Shown piece after piece: positions 8,507 through 17,200 of a DNA stretch of 38,332 bases. The stretch lies in IMG/VR virus record IMGVR_UViG_3300037150_000306, positions 1 through 38,332 of that record; one strand, given 5' to 3'. This DNA is from a virus. Below the pieces are notes generated by a model. That model had not been told where the DNA came from. It saw nothing but the letters and a program-made list of their open reading frames with translations, and did not search any database. Each line of letters opens with the position of its first letter. Positions within the stretch are counted from its first letter, which is position 1. The translations under genes were made by a program, and so were the position numbers.

Positions 8507-8947
8507 ATGACCTATACCGCATCCCAGGCCCAGGCGGGCAGGGGAACAACCCTCGGCATCGGCGCGACGCCCACGCTGATCGGCGAGCTCGACAACGTTC
8601 CGATGGATCTGCCGGAATGGAACACGGATGACGTGACGAACTTCGAATCCGGTTCGGACGAAGAGTTCATCACCACCATTCGCAAGTCGATGGAGTACTC
8701 CGTCACCGGCAACCGCGTCAGCTCCGATGCCGGCCAGATCGCCGTGGAAACGGCCTATGCCGCGGGCTCGCTGTCCTCGTTCACGCTGACGCTGCCGAAG
8801 ACGGCGGCGCAGACAACCAGCGGCGACAAGTATGTCTTCAATGCGCTGGTGCTCAGCCAGTCGTTCAAGATCGAGACGACGAAGAAGGTCACCTTCAGCA
8901 TGAAGCTGAAGACGTCGGGCCCGGTGGCGTTCACCGCCGGAAGCTAA
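8507..8947 (+). CDS. Major tail tube protein
   Basis: This is the subunit of the hollow siphophage tail. The 146-aa protein follows a strong AGGAGG ribosome site (near 8492). It has the alternating beta-strand pattern of tail tube proteins, with GELDNVPMDLPEWNTDDVTNF near the N-terminus and a repeated T/S-rich strand set ending in FSMKLKTSGPVAFTAGS. The position after the tail terminator and before the chaperones is diagnostic. The strong ribosome site fits high demand. Confidence 0.85.
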   Translation: MTYTASQAQAGRGTTLGIGATPTLIGELDNVPMDLPEWNTDDVTNFESGSDEEFITTIRKSMEYSVTGNRVSSDAGQIAVETAYAAGSLSSFTLTLPKTAAQTTSGDKYVFNALVLSQSFKIETTKKVTFSMKLKTSGPVAFTAGS

Positions 8948-8972
8948 AGAAAAGCCGTTCCCGAGCGAAGTT

Positions 8973-9344
8973 ATGGCCACTGATGCGTTACCGGACTCGC
9001 ATGTTACCGTGGGTCCGGGGAGATACGTCATGAGCGAAGAAGAGCAGAATGCGGTCGTGGGTCGCGTTCTGACGCGGAAACGGAATCTCGAAAAGCGCGT
9101 GGCCTTGCTGGAGCAGGAGGCGAAGCGCTATGGAGAGATCCTTGTGCAGGTGGGATCAGGTCTGCGCGTGCGGCCCGAGGATGTCTTTTTTCTCGGACAG
9201 TCGACGCCGGCGCCGGTGCGCGATGCGCCCGTCGATCCGGCGCTCATCGATGGCGCAAAGGCCGCAGCTCTCGTGCTGGAGCTGCGGACTGTCAGGGCCG
9301 AGTTGGCCGCGGTGCGCCGCGAGGCCGCGCAGATCGGGTTCTAG
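8973..9344 (+). CDS. Coiled-coil hypothetical protein
   Basis: The 123-aa reading begins at ATG 8973. An internal ATG at 9030 (MSEEEQNAVVGRV) has a much better ribosome site (GGGGAGA at 9017-9023), so the real product may be 104 aa. It has two charged helical segments (RKRNLEKRVALLEQEAKRYG and LVLELRTVRAELAAVRREA) separated by a Pro/Val-rich linker. This looks like a small coiled-coil tail accessory. I recognise no domain. A terminator-like hairpin follows. Confidence 0.65.
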   Translation: MATDALPDSHVTVGPGRYVMSEEEQNAVVGRVLTRKRNLEKRVALLEQEAKRYGEILVQVGSGLRVRPEDVFFLGQSTPAPVRDAPVDPALIDGAKAAALVLELRTVRAELAAVRREAAQIGF

Positions 9345-9375
9345 ATAGCAAACCCGGTGAGGTAGTGCAGCAATG

Positions 9376-9408
9376 CAGGGGCGGCAACGTTCCGGCCCTG
9401 ATCTTTTT
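9376..9408 (+). terminator. Rho-independent terminator inside late operon
   Basis: CAGGGGCGG (9376-9384) pairs with CCGGCCCTG (9392-9400) with one mismatch, and is followed by TCTTTTT (9402-9408). It lies between the tail-tube segment and the tail chaperone gene, so it should reduce downstream transcription. Confidence 0.6.
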
Positions 9409-9420
9409 AAGGGTGTGAAA

Positions 9421-9804
9421 ATGAGAAAAAATCAGCCAGGCGGTTCTTCGAAATTTTCCGATCCGACGTTGCCGGAGACCTACGTCGACATCGACGGCGA
9501 GAAGTTCAGGTTATGTTTCGATTTCGCATCGCTCGCGCAGGCGAAGAGAAAGCTGCAGGAGCAGGGCGTGGAGATCAACATTCTTCACTCGCTCAACTTT
9601 TACACGCTCGACGTAGACACGCTGGCTGCGATCTTCTACGCGGCGGCGCACCGCTTCCATCCAAAGATGGAATGGTCGAAGGCGCAAAAGCTCACGAATC
9701 TGAGAACTGGAGCGGCGATCATTGAGGGTCTGGCGACCGCCTATGCCTCAGCGATGACCGACCCAAAGAGAAACCCTCGAGAGGGGACGACACAGAAAGC
9801 CTGA
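9421..9804 (+). CDS. Tail assembly chaperone, G-like
   Basis: The 127-aa product starts at ATG 9421 after AAGGGTG. An upstream in-frame ATG at 9373 lies within the terminator hairpin and is less likely. The N-terminus (LPETYVDIDGEKFRLCFDF) followed by helices with ALAAIF/YAAAHRFHP-like text resembles the first half of tail assembly chaperones that coat the tape measure protein before tail-tube assembly. Its 3' end carries two slippery heptamers that allow -1 frameshifting into the next frame, as in lambda G/GT. Confidence 0.78.
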   Translation: MRKNQPGGSSKFSDPTLPETYVDIDGEKFRLCFDFASLAQAKRKLQEQGVEINILHSLNFYTLDVDTLAAIFYAAAHRFHPKMEWSKAQKLTNLRTGAAIIEGLATAYASAMTDPKRNPREGTTQKA

Positions 9805-10196
9805 GCGAGCAGGAACTCTGGCTGCATCTCTGGTCCGTCGCCCGATACGACCTGCATCTCAGTGATGCCGACTTTTTCCGGCTCACGCCGCGCAAGCTTG
9901 ACGCCCTGCTGACCCGAAGAAGGGCCGGTGTTGAGCGCAACGAGCTTCTTTTCGCTCAGCTGACTGAAAAGGCGGTGAATTACAGCGTCAGAGCGCCCAA
10001 GGATCCGGCGCGGATTCAGGATTTCATGCCGTCGCAGTGGGTGGCCGACGTGAAGAGGAAGGCGGCGGTGCCAGACATAAGCAAGCCGGTTCGCATGACC
10101 GCGTGGCGGCGCAGGGAGGTAGCCGACAACTGGCGTCGGTTCATGAGCAGCGGCTTTGCCGGCTATACGACGGTGGAGACGCCGGACGCGGGATAG
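9421..10196 (+). CDS. Frameshifted tail chaperone GT product (-1 at 9762-9768)
   Basis: The -1 frame is open from 9726 to the TAG at 10194-10196 but has no ATG or GTG before GTG 9975. It encodes tail-chaperone-like text from its very beginning (LSEQELWLHLWSVARYDLHL, then DFFRLTPRKLDALLTRRR). The overlap contains CCCAAAG at 9762-9768, read as C CCA AAG, a perfect X XXY YYZ slip site. Five nt later comes a CCCTC/GAGGG stem (9774-9785). A second heptamer, AAACCCT, is at 9771-9777. Slippage at the first site would give about 258 aa. A short independent protein from GTG 9975 is possible but would lack the domain start. Confidence 0.8.
9762..9785 (+). promoter_or_regulatory. Programmed -1 ribosomal frameshift signal
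   Basis: Slip heptamer CCCAAAG (9762-9768) is in phase with the upstream frame (CCA AAG codons). It is followed after 5 nt by the hairpin CCCTC-GA-GAGGG (9774-9785). AAACCCT (9771-9777) is a second in-phase heptamer that overlaps the stem. Confidence 0.78.
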
Positions 10197-10208
10197 TGGG
10201 ACTGCCAG

Positions 10209-10240
10209 TGGTATACTGCCGACGGCTTTCCGGAGGAAAC
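10209..10240 (+). promoter_or_regulatory. Extended -10 promoter and ribosome site
   Basis: TGG followed by TATACT (10209-10217) is an extended -10 element. It is followed by GGAGG (10232-10236), 4 nt before ATG 10241. No good -35 is seen. It would start a short mRNA for the secreted-protein gene. Confidence 0.4.
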
Positions 10241-10570
10241 ATGTTGAAGCTGCTGGCAGTTATAAGTTTGCTAACTTGCGCGATAGGTCATGCGCAGTCC
10301 GCGCCGACGCAGTCGCTGTCGGAAGCGATCGCCAAACACTCCGCCGAGGCGCTTTTGGCGACTGCTACCTTGGCAGCGGCCAACCCGGCCAATACGCCGG
10401 AAGCGCGGCAAGAGGCCTTTAACTTGCGCACCGCGATCTCAGCGCAGTTGACCGCGCTCGATCAGGCGGTCATAAGCAACAATACCGTCGCGCTTGAGGC
10501 GGGCGAGGCCCAGCTATCTCCGGGCATGACCCAAAGCAAGGACGATTACCTGAAAAAGCATTCCGAATAA
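10241..10570 (+). CDS. Small secreted protein with Sec signal peptide
   Basis: The 109-aa protein begins with a textbook signal peptide (MLKLLAVISLLTCAIGHA, cleavage probably after A18 before Q19). An Ala-rich helical region follows (about 30-100) that ends KDDYLKKHSE. The mature part is about 91 aa, alpha-helical, and has no recognisable domain. It is probably exported to the periplasm. It sits between the tail chaperones and the tape measure module with its own ribosome site and an extended -10 element. It therefore looks like an accessory (moron-type) gene rather than a virion part. Its function is unknown. Confidence 0.75.
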   Translation: MLKLLAVISLLTCAIGHAQSAPTQSLSEAIAKHSAEALLATATLAAANPANTPEARQEAFNLRTAISAQLTALDQAVISNNTVALEAGEAQLSPGMTQSKDDYLKKHSE

Positions 10571-10584
10571 CCGGTTTGTGGGAC

Positions 10585-10612
10585 TTGACATCCCTGGAGG
10601 GGGTGCTATCCT
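10585..10612 (+). promoter_or_regulatory. Sigma70-type promoter
   Basis: TTGACA (10585-10590, perfect consensus), a 16-bp spacer, then TATCCT (10607-10612, 4 of 6). It precedes the ribosome site GGAAGGGAG (near 10622) and ATG 10638. It is one of the cleanest promoters in the window and lies in the middle of the late operon. Confidence 0.65.
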
Positions 10613-10637
10613 GACGGTTCTGGAAGGGAGTCTCCTG

Positions 10638-10985
10638 ATGAAGCTGGCCGTATGGATCGCGGCTGTTGTAGTGCTGGCAGCGGGCGCAGCATTCTGTGTG
10701 CGCGAGGCGAAGCGCGCGGAGCGTTCGCCGCAGGCCATTGCCGATGGCTTCGCGGCCATCCTCGCCGGGGGCCAGACGGAGATCGATGAACTCCGCGCGA
10801 AGAACGTGGATCTGGACCGACAGATCATCGAGGATTGGCGAGAGGGCTACGGAAGACCGGCAAAGGCGGACCTGCCGGAATATATGGCGGACCTGGCCTG
10901 GGCGAAAACTCGCCTGGAAGCGAACGACCCGGCGCAGCGAGATCTGGATCGCGACATCGCGTGGTGCCGAAAGCGGTTGAAGTAA
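10638..10985 (+). CDS. Membrane-anchored coiled-coil protein
   Basis: The 115-aa protein starts at ATG 10638. It has one N-terminal membrane helix (VWIAAVVVLAAGAAFCV, about 5-21), then a charged helical domain with heptad-like text (GQTEIDELRAKNVDLDRQI) and a C-terminal CRKRLK. The topology fits an inner-membrane protein with most of the chain on one side. An i-spanin-like or superinfection-exclusion role would fit the shape, but there is no sequence evidence. It has its own promoter upstream and a rho-independent terminator just downstream, so it is an independent expression cassette. Confidence 0.72.
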   Translation: MKLAVWIAAVVVLAAGAAFCVREAKRAERSPQAIADGFAAILAGGQTEIDELRAKNVDLDRQIIEDWREGYGRPAKADLPEYMADLAWAKTRLEANDPAQRDLDRDIAWCRKRLK

Positions 10986-11008
10986 AGAAATCGAGTGTAG
11001 GTTTTTGG

Positions 11009-11036
11009 AAGCCGCCTTTCGGGGCGGCTTTCTTAT
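11009..11036 (+). terminator. Rho-independent terminator
   Basis: A perfect 8-bp stem (AAGCCGCC at 11009-11016, GGCGGCTT at 11023-11030) with a 6-nt loop is followed by TCTTATT. It closes the 10585-10985 cassette and would also attenuate late read-through into the tape measure. Confidence 0.8.
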
Positions 11037-11050
11037 TGGAGAGGTAGAGC

Positions 11051-11599
11051 GTGGGCGGATTCACAGTCAAAATCGAGGGGCTGCGCGAGCTCGATGCGAA
11101 GCTCAGCGAGATGAAGGATTCCCAGATCAAACGGGTGATCCGCCACGGGCTCGATGCCGGCGGCGAAGTGATGAGGCGGGCCATTGCCGAAGCGGCGCCG
11201 GAGAGGCCGGATCTGCCCAGTGAAGATGCGCTCCCGCCCGGAGCCATGAAGCAGGACATTGAAGTTCGACGCGGGCGATTCGAGGGGCTGCTGGCGGTGT
11301 TTATTGGGCCGGGGAAATACACGCGGCGCCAGGCGGGCTGGGTGGAATATGGTCATCGGCTGGTGCGGGGCGGTATTTCGCGGTTAACGAAGACGATCTT
11401 CGGAAACGTGAAATACAAGGGATCGGGTACCGAGGTGGGCGAAGTTAAACCTCATCCATTCATCCGGTCGGCCTATGAAGCGTTTCGCGAAGAAGCGGTA
11501 CAGGTAGCGGTGGACACGATGCGGGGGGAGGTCGGGCTGGGTGCGGCGCCGAGCTCGGGCCGCGGGTCGGAAGAGAACCACAGCGGGGAGGAGGACTGA
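11051..11599 (+). CDS. HK97 gp10-like neck/tail protein
   Basis: The 182-aa product starts at GTG 11051. It carries the HK97-gp10-like pattern: VKIEGLRELDAKLSEM, a helix with HGLDAGGEVMRRAIAEAAPE, an inner beta-part with VFIGPGKYTRRQAGWVEYG, and the closing HPFIRSAYEAFREEAV helix. In most HK97-like phages this gene lies between the connector and the tail tube. Here it sits just before the tape measure, after the accessory cassette. The C-terminal 25 residues are disordered and rich in Gly, Ser and Glu. Its stop overlaps the tape measure start (TGATG). Confidence 0.78.
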   Translation: MGGFTVKIEGLRELDAKLSEMKDSQIKRVIRHGLDAGGEVMRRAIAEAAPERPDLPSEDALPPGAMKQDIEVRRGRFEGLLAVFIGPGKYTRRQAGWVEYGHRLVRGGISRLTKTIFGNVKYKGSGTEVGEVKPHPFIRSAYEAFREEAVQVAVDTMRGEVGLGAAPSSGRGSEENHSGEED

Positions 11600-13977
11600 T
11601 GGCCGAAGCGGCTGGCAGTGTAAAAATCATTTTTGCGGCAGATGCGACGAGCTACAGTGCCGCGCTGTCCTCGATGCAAAAGCAGATGGATTCGTTCGCC
11701 GCCAAAGCTGGGGTGGCCGGGCGGAGCGGCGCTGCTGCCGGGCATGGCATGGTTGCGCCCTGGCAGGCCTCGTCGGCCGCCTTGCGTGTTGCTGAAGGCA
11801 ACATGACGAACAATATCCGCGCCGCGGAAAGGTTCCTCGCCACGATTCCCGGAGTGGGCCGCGCGTTGCAGGTGGCCTTCCCGGTTGTCGGAGCCGTCGC
11901 CCTTCTGGGCGTATTTGCGCGAATGGGCAACGAGGTTGTGGACTTCATCAAGAAGACGAACAAGATCCCGCAGGCGCTGGAGACTGCCTTTCGGGAATCG
12001 TTGCTGAGTGGTCAGTCGGCGGCCGACGATCTCCAGAAGGAGAACGATGCCCTCGACAATCAAATCGCGAAGCTCGAGGGACGGCCGCAAAACAATCTGG
12101 CCACGGCGATCGACGACGCCCGCATCGCGGCCGATAAGTTGGAGCAGTCGCTCATGCGCGACAATCGCGAGATTGCGGAGCTGCTGAAGCAGAACCAAAT
12201 TGGGTCGCTCGGCGAGCTGCTCACCGGTAAGGGGCGAACGACGGACGTCGCGGGAGTCGTCAACTATTGGAATCAGGAGCTGGCGAATAAGGCGAAGGAC
12301 TTCGACAGCGCGGTGCACGCATTCGGGCCAGACAGTGCGCAGGCGAAGGCCGCGCAGACTGCGCTCGCACAGCGGCGACAGGCGGCGGAAGCCAACATGC
12401 AGATGGAGATCGACGTTCGCAAGCCCGGTCCCGACCGTGCGGCGAACATTACCGGCGATCAGGCGCCGAACCTGAACATCGCCCAGGGCTATCTCGCGAT
12501 TCTGCAGCAGCAGGACAGAATGGACAGCCTGAGCGGGCAGCACGAGCAGAAGAAAAGCGTTGCGGATGCGCTGACCCACGCGCGCGAGCTGCAAGCCGCG
12601 GCAAAGGAGCGCGGCGCTCAGCAAATGCAGGCATGGCGAGAAAACCTCGAGGCGCAAAAGGCCGCCCACGCGATGACGCTCGACGAAGACGCGGCCTACT
12701 GGCAGAAGCTGGCCGACAGCGCGAAGCGCGGATCGACGCTCTACAACGCCGCACTGATGGAGGCGAATAAGGCGCGCGCCGCAAGCCAGGTCCAGGATCA
12801 GCAGCAGTTCGTCGGGGCTACGATCGAGAAGATGCGCTCCGGAGAAGCGGGCGACTCGTCGAGCGATCGCGTGCACGCCGCGCTGCAGGAACAATATGTC
12901 GGCGACGACACGCGCGAGCGAGAGATCAAACGCCAAACGGAGGAGGGCGCCACGCGCGCCTTCGCTGCGGCCGAGCAGCAGCGCAAGGCTGCGGACAGCC
13001 TCGCGGAGGAAGCGATCCGGCTGCAGGAGCAGAGCGGGCAGCTCTCCCGCGCCGGCGCCGCGCAGGCGCTCATGACGGTCCATCAGGAGAGCTTTGCGAA
13101 CTGGTCGGCGGCGTCCGCCTCGTTCTCGGCGCAGTTTCCGAATTTGGCCGTGCCGGGCGCGACGCAAGCCCTGCAGGAGTACGGGAAACAATCGCAGCAG
13201 GATGAAGCCGCGCAGGAGGCCACGACCTCGCTGGGTGCGCTGCGCGAGGCGACCGATCGCATGACGCAGGCCTTCACGGATCTGCCTGCCCACCTGGTGG
13301 AGCTGGTGAGCAGCGCGATCAGCGGCTTCAATGAGGCGTTCTCCAGTGCGGTGATGGCGCATGCGGATAGTGGTCAGGAATACCGCCGCAATATGACGAA
13401 TGCACTGGGCGGCCAGTTCCGCTCGCTCGGCGCGCGCGGCCTCGATTCCGCGCTCCAGATGGGCGAGGGCGGCCTGCTCTCGAAGCTGGGCTTCGGCAAG
13501 ATGAAGCCCGATGGCACGAAGGGTAATCCGATGTTCGTCAGCATCGTCGGCGGCGGCGCCGCGGCGCCCGGCGTGGGGCTGCTGAGCGCGCTGGGCGCAT
13601 CGGGTCCCGCCGGCACTACGGGCAGCAGCAAGGGCGGCTTCCTCTCCACGGTGCTGCCGGCGCTGACGCAGATGATTCCGCACCTGGCCTCGGGCGGTCC
13701 GCTTTCCTCGAACATGCCGGCGCTGGTCGGCGAGAACGGGCCCGAGCTCTTCATGCCGAGCAGCTCCGGCCGCATCGTGCCGAACGGAGACTTTGGAGGC
13801 GGCGGCAGCAGCGGCGACGTGCATCTCCACATCGATGCGCGCGGCGCCACGGATCCGGCGTCAGTAGGGTTTCAGATCCAGAAGGCAGTTGATCAGGTGC
13901 GGAGGGAGATCCCGGCGATCTCGCTGGCCGCACATCGGCAATACAATCGCGCGCGGCCGGGATCGTCGCGGGTCTAG
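11599..13977 (+). CDS. Tape measure protein
   Basis: This sets tail length and leads DNA entry. The 792-aa, mostly helical protein has the usual N-terminus (VKIIFAADATSYSAALSSMQ), a hydrophobic helix near 86-107 (FPVVGAVALLGVFARMG) and long Ala/Gln/Glu coiled-coil regions (about 120-590). The C-terminus carries the hallmark PALVGENGPELFMPSSSGRI (about 706-725). At roughly 0.15 nm per residue the tail would be about 119 nm. This scaling is established for siphophages; the value here is inference. Its stop TAG (13975-13977) lies in a CTAG shared with the antisense gene. Confidence 0.93.
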   Translation: MAEAAGSVKIIFAADATSYSAALSSMQKQMDSFAAKAGVAGRSGAAAGHGMVAPWQASSAALRVAEGNMTNNIRAAERFLATIPGVGRALQVAFPVVGAVALLGVFARMGNEVVDFIKKTNKIPQALETAFRESLLSGQSAADDLQKENDALDNQIAKLEGRPQNNLATAIDDARIAADKLEQSLMRDNREIAELLKQNQIGSLGELLTGKGRTTDVAGVVNYWNQELANKAKDFDSAVHAFGPDSAQAKAAQTALAQRRQAAEANMQMEIDVRKPGPDRAANITGDQAPNLNIAQGYLAILQQQDRMDSLSGQHEQKKSVADALTHARELQAAAKERGAQQMQAWRENLEAQKAAHAMTLDEDAAYWQKLADSAKRGSTLYNAALMEANKARAASQVQDQQQFVGATIEKMRSGEAGDSSSDRVHAALQEQYVGDDTREREIKRQTEEGATRAFAAAEQQRKAADSLAEEAIRLQEQSGQLSRAGAAQALMTVHQESFANWSAASASFSAQFPNLAVPGATQALQEYGKQSQQDEAAQEATTSLGALREATDRMTQAFTDLPAHLVELVSSAISGFNEAFSSAVMAHADSGQEYRRNMTNALGGQFRSLGARGLDSALQMGEGGLLSKLGFGKMKPDGTKGNPMFVSIVGGGAAAPGVGLLSALGASGPAGTTGSSKGGFLSTVLPALTQMIPHLASGGPLSSNMPALVGENGPELFMPSSSGRIVPNGDFGGGGSSGDVHLHIDARGATDPASVGFQIQKAVDQVRREIPAISLAAHRQYNRARPGSSRV

Positions 13978-14195
13978 GAACTCGATGGAGGATGTTTCTG
14001 CGCTATCTCAATCGCTTGAGCGCGGTCGATGTTGCCGTCGATTATCAGCCGCCCGGCAACGGCGAGGGCTAAGTTGTGAATCGCCACGACTTGATCTTCA
14101 GTGAACCCGACCTCAAGCATGCGAGTGAAGGTTTCGGTCACAGTTTTCGTAACGCTCGCCAGATGTTCTAGTGCCTCTGTTTTATCGTCTGCCAT
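13974..14195 (-). CDS. Small antisense-strand protein
   Basis: The only convincing complete minus-strand gene here encodes 73 aa. It is mainly helical and composition-balanced: MADDKTEALEHLASVTKTV, then FTEDQVVAIHNLALAVAG and a DGNIDRAQAIEIA repeat-like segment. It is unlike the Arg/Pro-rich shadow frames. No good ribosome site precedes its ATG. Its stop TAG is read from the same CTAG (13974-13977) that ends the tape measure, so the two genes converge exactly. The function is unknown. A regulator or anti-host peptide is possible. Confidence 0.55.
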   Translation of the reverse strand: MADDKTEALEHLASVTKTVTETFTRMLEVGFTEDQVVAIHNLALAVAGRLIIDGNIDRAQAIEIAQKHPPSSS

Positions 14196-14243
14196 AGCGT
14201 CAACATTTTAAATCCCGGGCCGTTCAACCCGACCTTGTCAACA

Positions 14244-14272
14244 GCTCCGCTCACCGCGGGGCTTTTCTTTTG
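14244..14272 (+). terminator. Rho-independent terminator before giant gene
   Basis: AGCTCCGC (14244-14251) pairs with GCGGGGCT (14257-14264), with one G-T pair and a 5-nt loop, and is followed by TTTCTTTT. It lies between the tape measure and the 14285 gene, so the giant gene may depend on read-through or its own promoter, which I could not identify. Confidence 0.65.
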
Positions 14273-14284
14273 GGGAGATCTCCG

Positions 14285-17200
14285 ATGAAACGCTGGATTC
14301 CGGGCGCGCTCGCCGCGCTGCTGCTGCTGCCGTGTGCTTTCGCACAAACCGGCTATGTGACGATGACGGCGGCCAACCTGACCGATCAGAGCGGCAGCGG
14401 CGCGCTCCTCTCGAACGCGACGGCGACGTTTTGTCTCACGAACGCCGCCGGAACGCCGATCGGCGTGCATATCGGATCGAGCGCCGGCGGTCAGGCGGCG
14501 CCCCGCTGTTCGTCGGGCCCGGTGAATAACGGCGCGCTGGTTGGGACGTGGCAGACGGCCGACCCCGGCGCCGCGGGCACGAATATGGTGCCGGATCCGG
14601 CCTTCACAGCCGCCCTGGGTACAAACTGGACGAATCCGTCGTCGACGACGACGCCTCCGGTACACAGCGCCGAATGCGATACGATGCCGTCCGCGTCGCA
14701 TACCACCGTCTCGTGCACCGTGACCGGACTGCTCGGCGGCGAGACAGTCATCCTGAGCACACTTAGGCTAGGCAACCCCACAGTGATCTCCCTGACGGAC
14801 TCGGCCGGTCAAACGCCGGTCGTGTTCCACACAGTCGTTTGGGGCGGCAACGCCTACGACGGATATGTTTTATCGAATGCGAGCGCCGGTTCGCACACCT
14901 TTACTCTGACGGTGGCAACGGCGGTGACCTATCTGGGCCTGCGCGCCGATGTCTTCTCGGGAACGCCACTGGCAAATCCAATCGACGCGTTTAGCTGGAA
15001 TAACGCCAGCTGCTCGGGTACTACGGTGAGCGGGTCACCGGTAACGACAACCCTGGCCAACGAGACCGTATTTGCATGGGGCCAGGCGAGCGGTTCCACA
15101 GCGCTGACCGCGGGATCGGGTTACACCCTCTATCCGCAATCTGGCGGCGGCCCGAGCGATTCAGCCGGAGAGACGATCGCCGCAACGTCGCCCGGAGCAG
15201 TGACTGCCTCGTTTGGCCAGTCTGGCGGGAGCTTATGCGTGGTCAGGACCGTTGCGCTGAAGCCGCTGGTGCCATGGCTGATTGCTAACACCGGTTCACC
15301 GCAGGCGGGGCTGAACTATCTCGCGGCCGGATCGTCTGCGAGCGGGACGAACGCGTATTCGCAGTCAGCCGCGATTACGGTGATTCCGGGGCAGACCTAC
15401 ACGTTCGCGGGGTATATCAACGCCGTTGGCGTCACCGCAGGGAGCCTTTATTGGCAGGTGTGGGCCCCGGGTCCGGGGACGCAGTTGGGCGCAGCCGCAG
15501 CCACGCTGGGCGCGTCGGGCGATTACACTGTCCAGTTCACCGCCCCGGCGGGAGTGACATCCGTTCTGGTGCGAGCTGTGATCAACTCGCTGGCGATTAC
15601 GCCCGGTGACACAGCCGCATTCGCGGAACCCCTGCTGCAGGCCGGCAGCGCGCGGCTCGTCGATACCAACCTCAGCAACCCGCAGAATCCGTGCGAGGGG
15701 CTCACGATCACCGACAACGTCAGCGGCAGCGTCCTGCTGGGCGGACCGGGATCCGGCTACACCTGCCTGCAGCCGCAATGGACGGAAAGCGCGCCGATGA
15801 GCTGCGTCGCCGGCGTCTGCAACCTTGACAGCTATATCCCGACGACTACGCCCGGGGTGATGCAGGTCTCCGGGATCGCCGGGCCAGTGGGTCCGGCAGG
15901 TCCAGCGGGGCCAGCGGGGCCTGCGGGGGCGTCGTCGGGGTTGGTTTGGGTCAAGCCGGAGAACTATGGCGCGAAGGGCGATCTTAAGAGGGTCTTCGAC
16001 GCCTTCACCGTCATGCCGGGAACGAGCAACTATTCCTCCGCGGTCGCGTCTCCGCTGGCGGTCACGGCGAGCAGCAATGACGTTGTCGTGACCTGGTTTG
16101 GATACTACGGAACGTGGGGCACCACACCGTCTGCCGGAACCTCGCGGATCAACGTCGCCGCGGACTCCTCTCACTATGGCGGCCTCGTCTTCGATCAGAC
16201 CATCGCTTCACCGCAAACGGTCGCGGCGGTGACGGGATCGATCACGACGCAAAATGGCTGGACTTCGGGGCGGCTCGTATTGAAGCCCACCACAGGCCAA
16301 ACGATTACATTCGTTGGCGCGAGTGATGTGCAGGAGTCCTCCGGCAGCACCTCGATCACGGTCAACGTACCCAGTGGCGTCGCGAATGGAGATTTCATGC
16401 TCGCATGCGCGACGGTTGCGAACGCCGGAGGGTTCAACTCCCTCACCGCTCCCGCAGCCTGGGGAACGCAGGAGTACGTGGCGTTTGCTCTGCCGAATAC
16501 CGCGGGGAATCCGGACACGGGGATCCATACAGCCTGCTGGCCCCGCACGGCATCCAGCGAGCCGTCCAGCTATACGTGGACGGAGGGCGCAAGCTATTTC
16601 AATTTTGCCTTCATTGTCGCCTATCGCAACGTTTCCGGAATTGATGGGAACACAGCCGCGAACCAGCTGCAATCGTTCTCCGGCACCTTCTCGTCGGCCG
16701 ACGCTGGAAAGCGCATCTGCCTGCAGAAATCCAGTTCGGCGTCCAACGGCCTGGGGCAAACCTGCGGCACGATCACGGCTTATAACCCGCCAGCTGCTGG
16801 CGGTCTCAGTTCGATCACTCTCAGCTTTACTCCGGGTACGCTCGTCTCCGGCGTGGAAGCAGTGTACGCGTCCGACGACTATCCGGATTTTCACACGATG
16901 CTGAGCACTGCGCCCTGCGCCATTCCAGGACCAGGGTGTCATGTCTACCTGTCTTCAAAATACGGTCTCAGCAGCGGTCTGGCGCTCGCGCAAGGCAACC
17001 TTGCGTTTGCCATGGGCGGGGACGGCGCCGGGATGCCGTGGAGCGCGAACGATTTCCTTTCCGGTGTGCCGCCGCAGGACAGTGGCACGCAGCTTGTATT
17101 TCTCACGACCTCGCTTTCTTCGACAACTCCGGGGCTCCTGATCAGCGGCGGCTCGACGTTGAACTCCAGCCTTGCGAATGTTGAGCTGGATCGTTTTTCC

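Noticed and set aside
11473-13830. Minus-strand 785-codon frame opposite the tape measure
   Set aside because: Composition is typical of antisense shadow (Arg, Leu, His), and the tape measure on the + strand has clear hallmarks.
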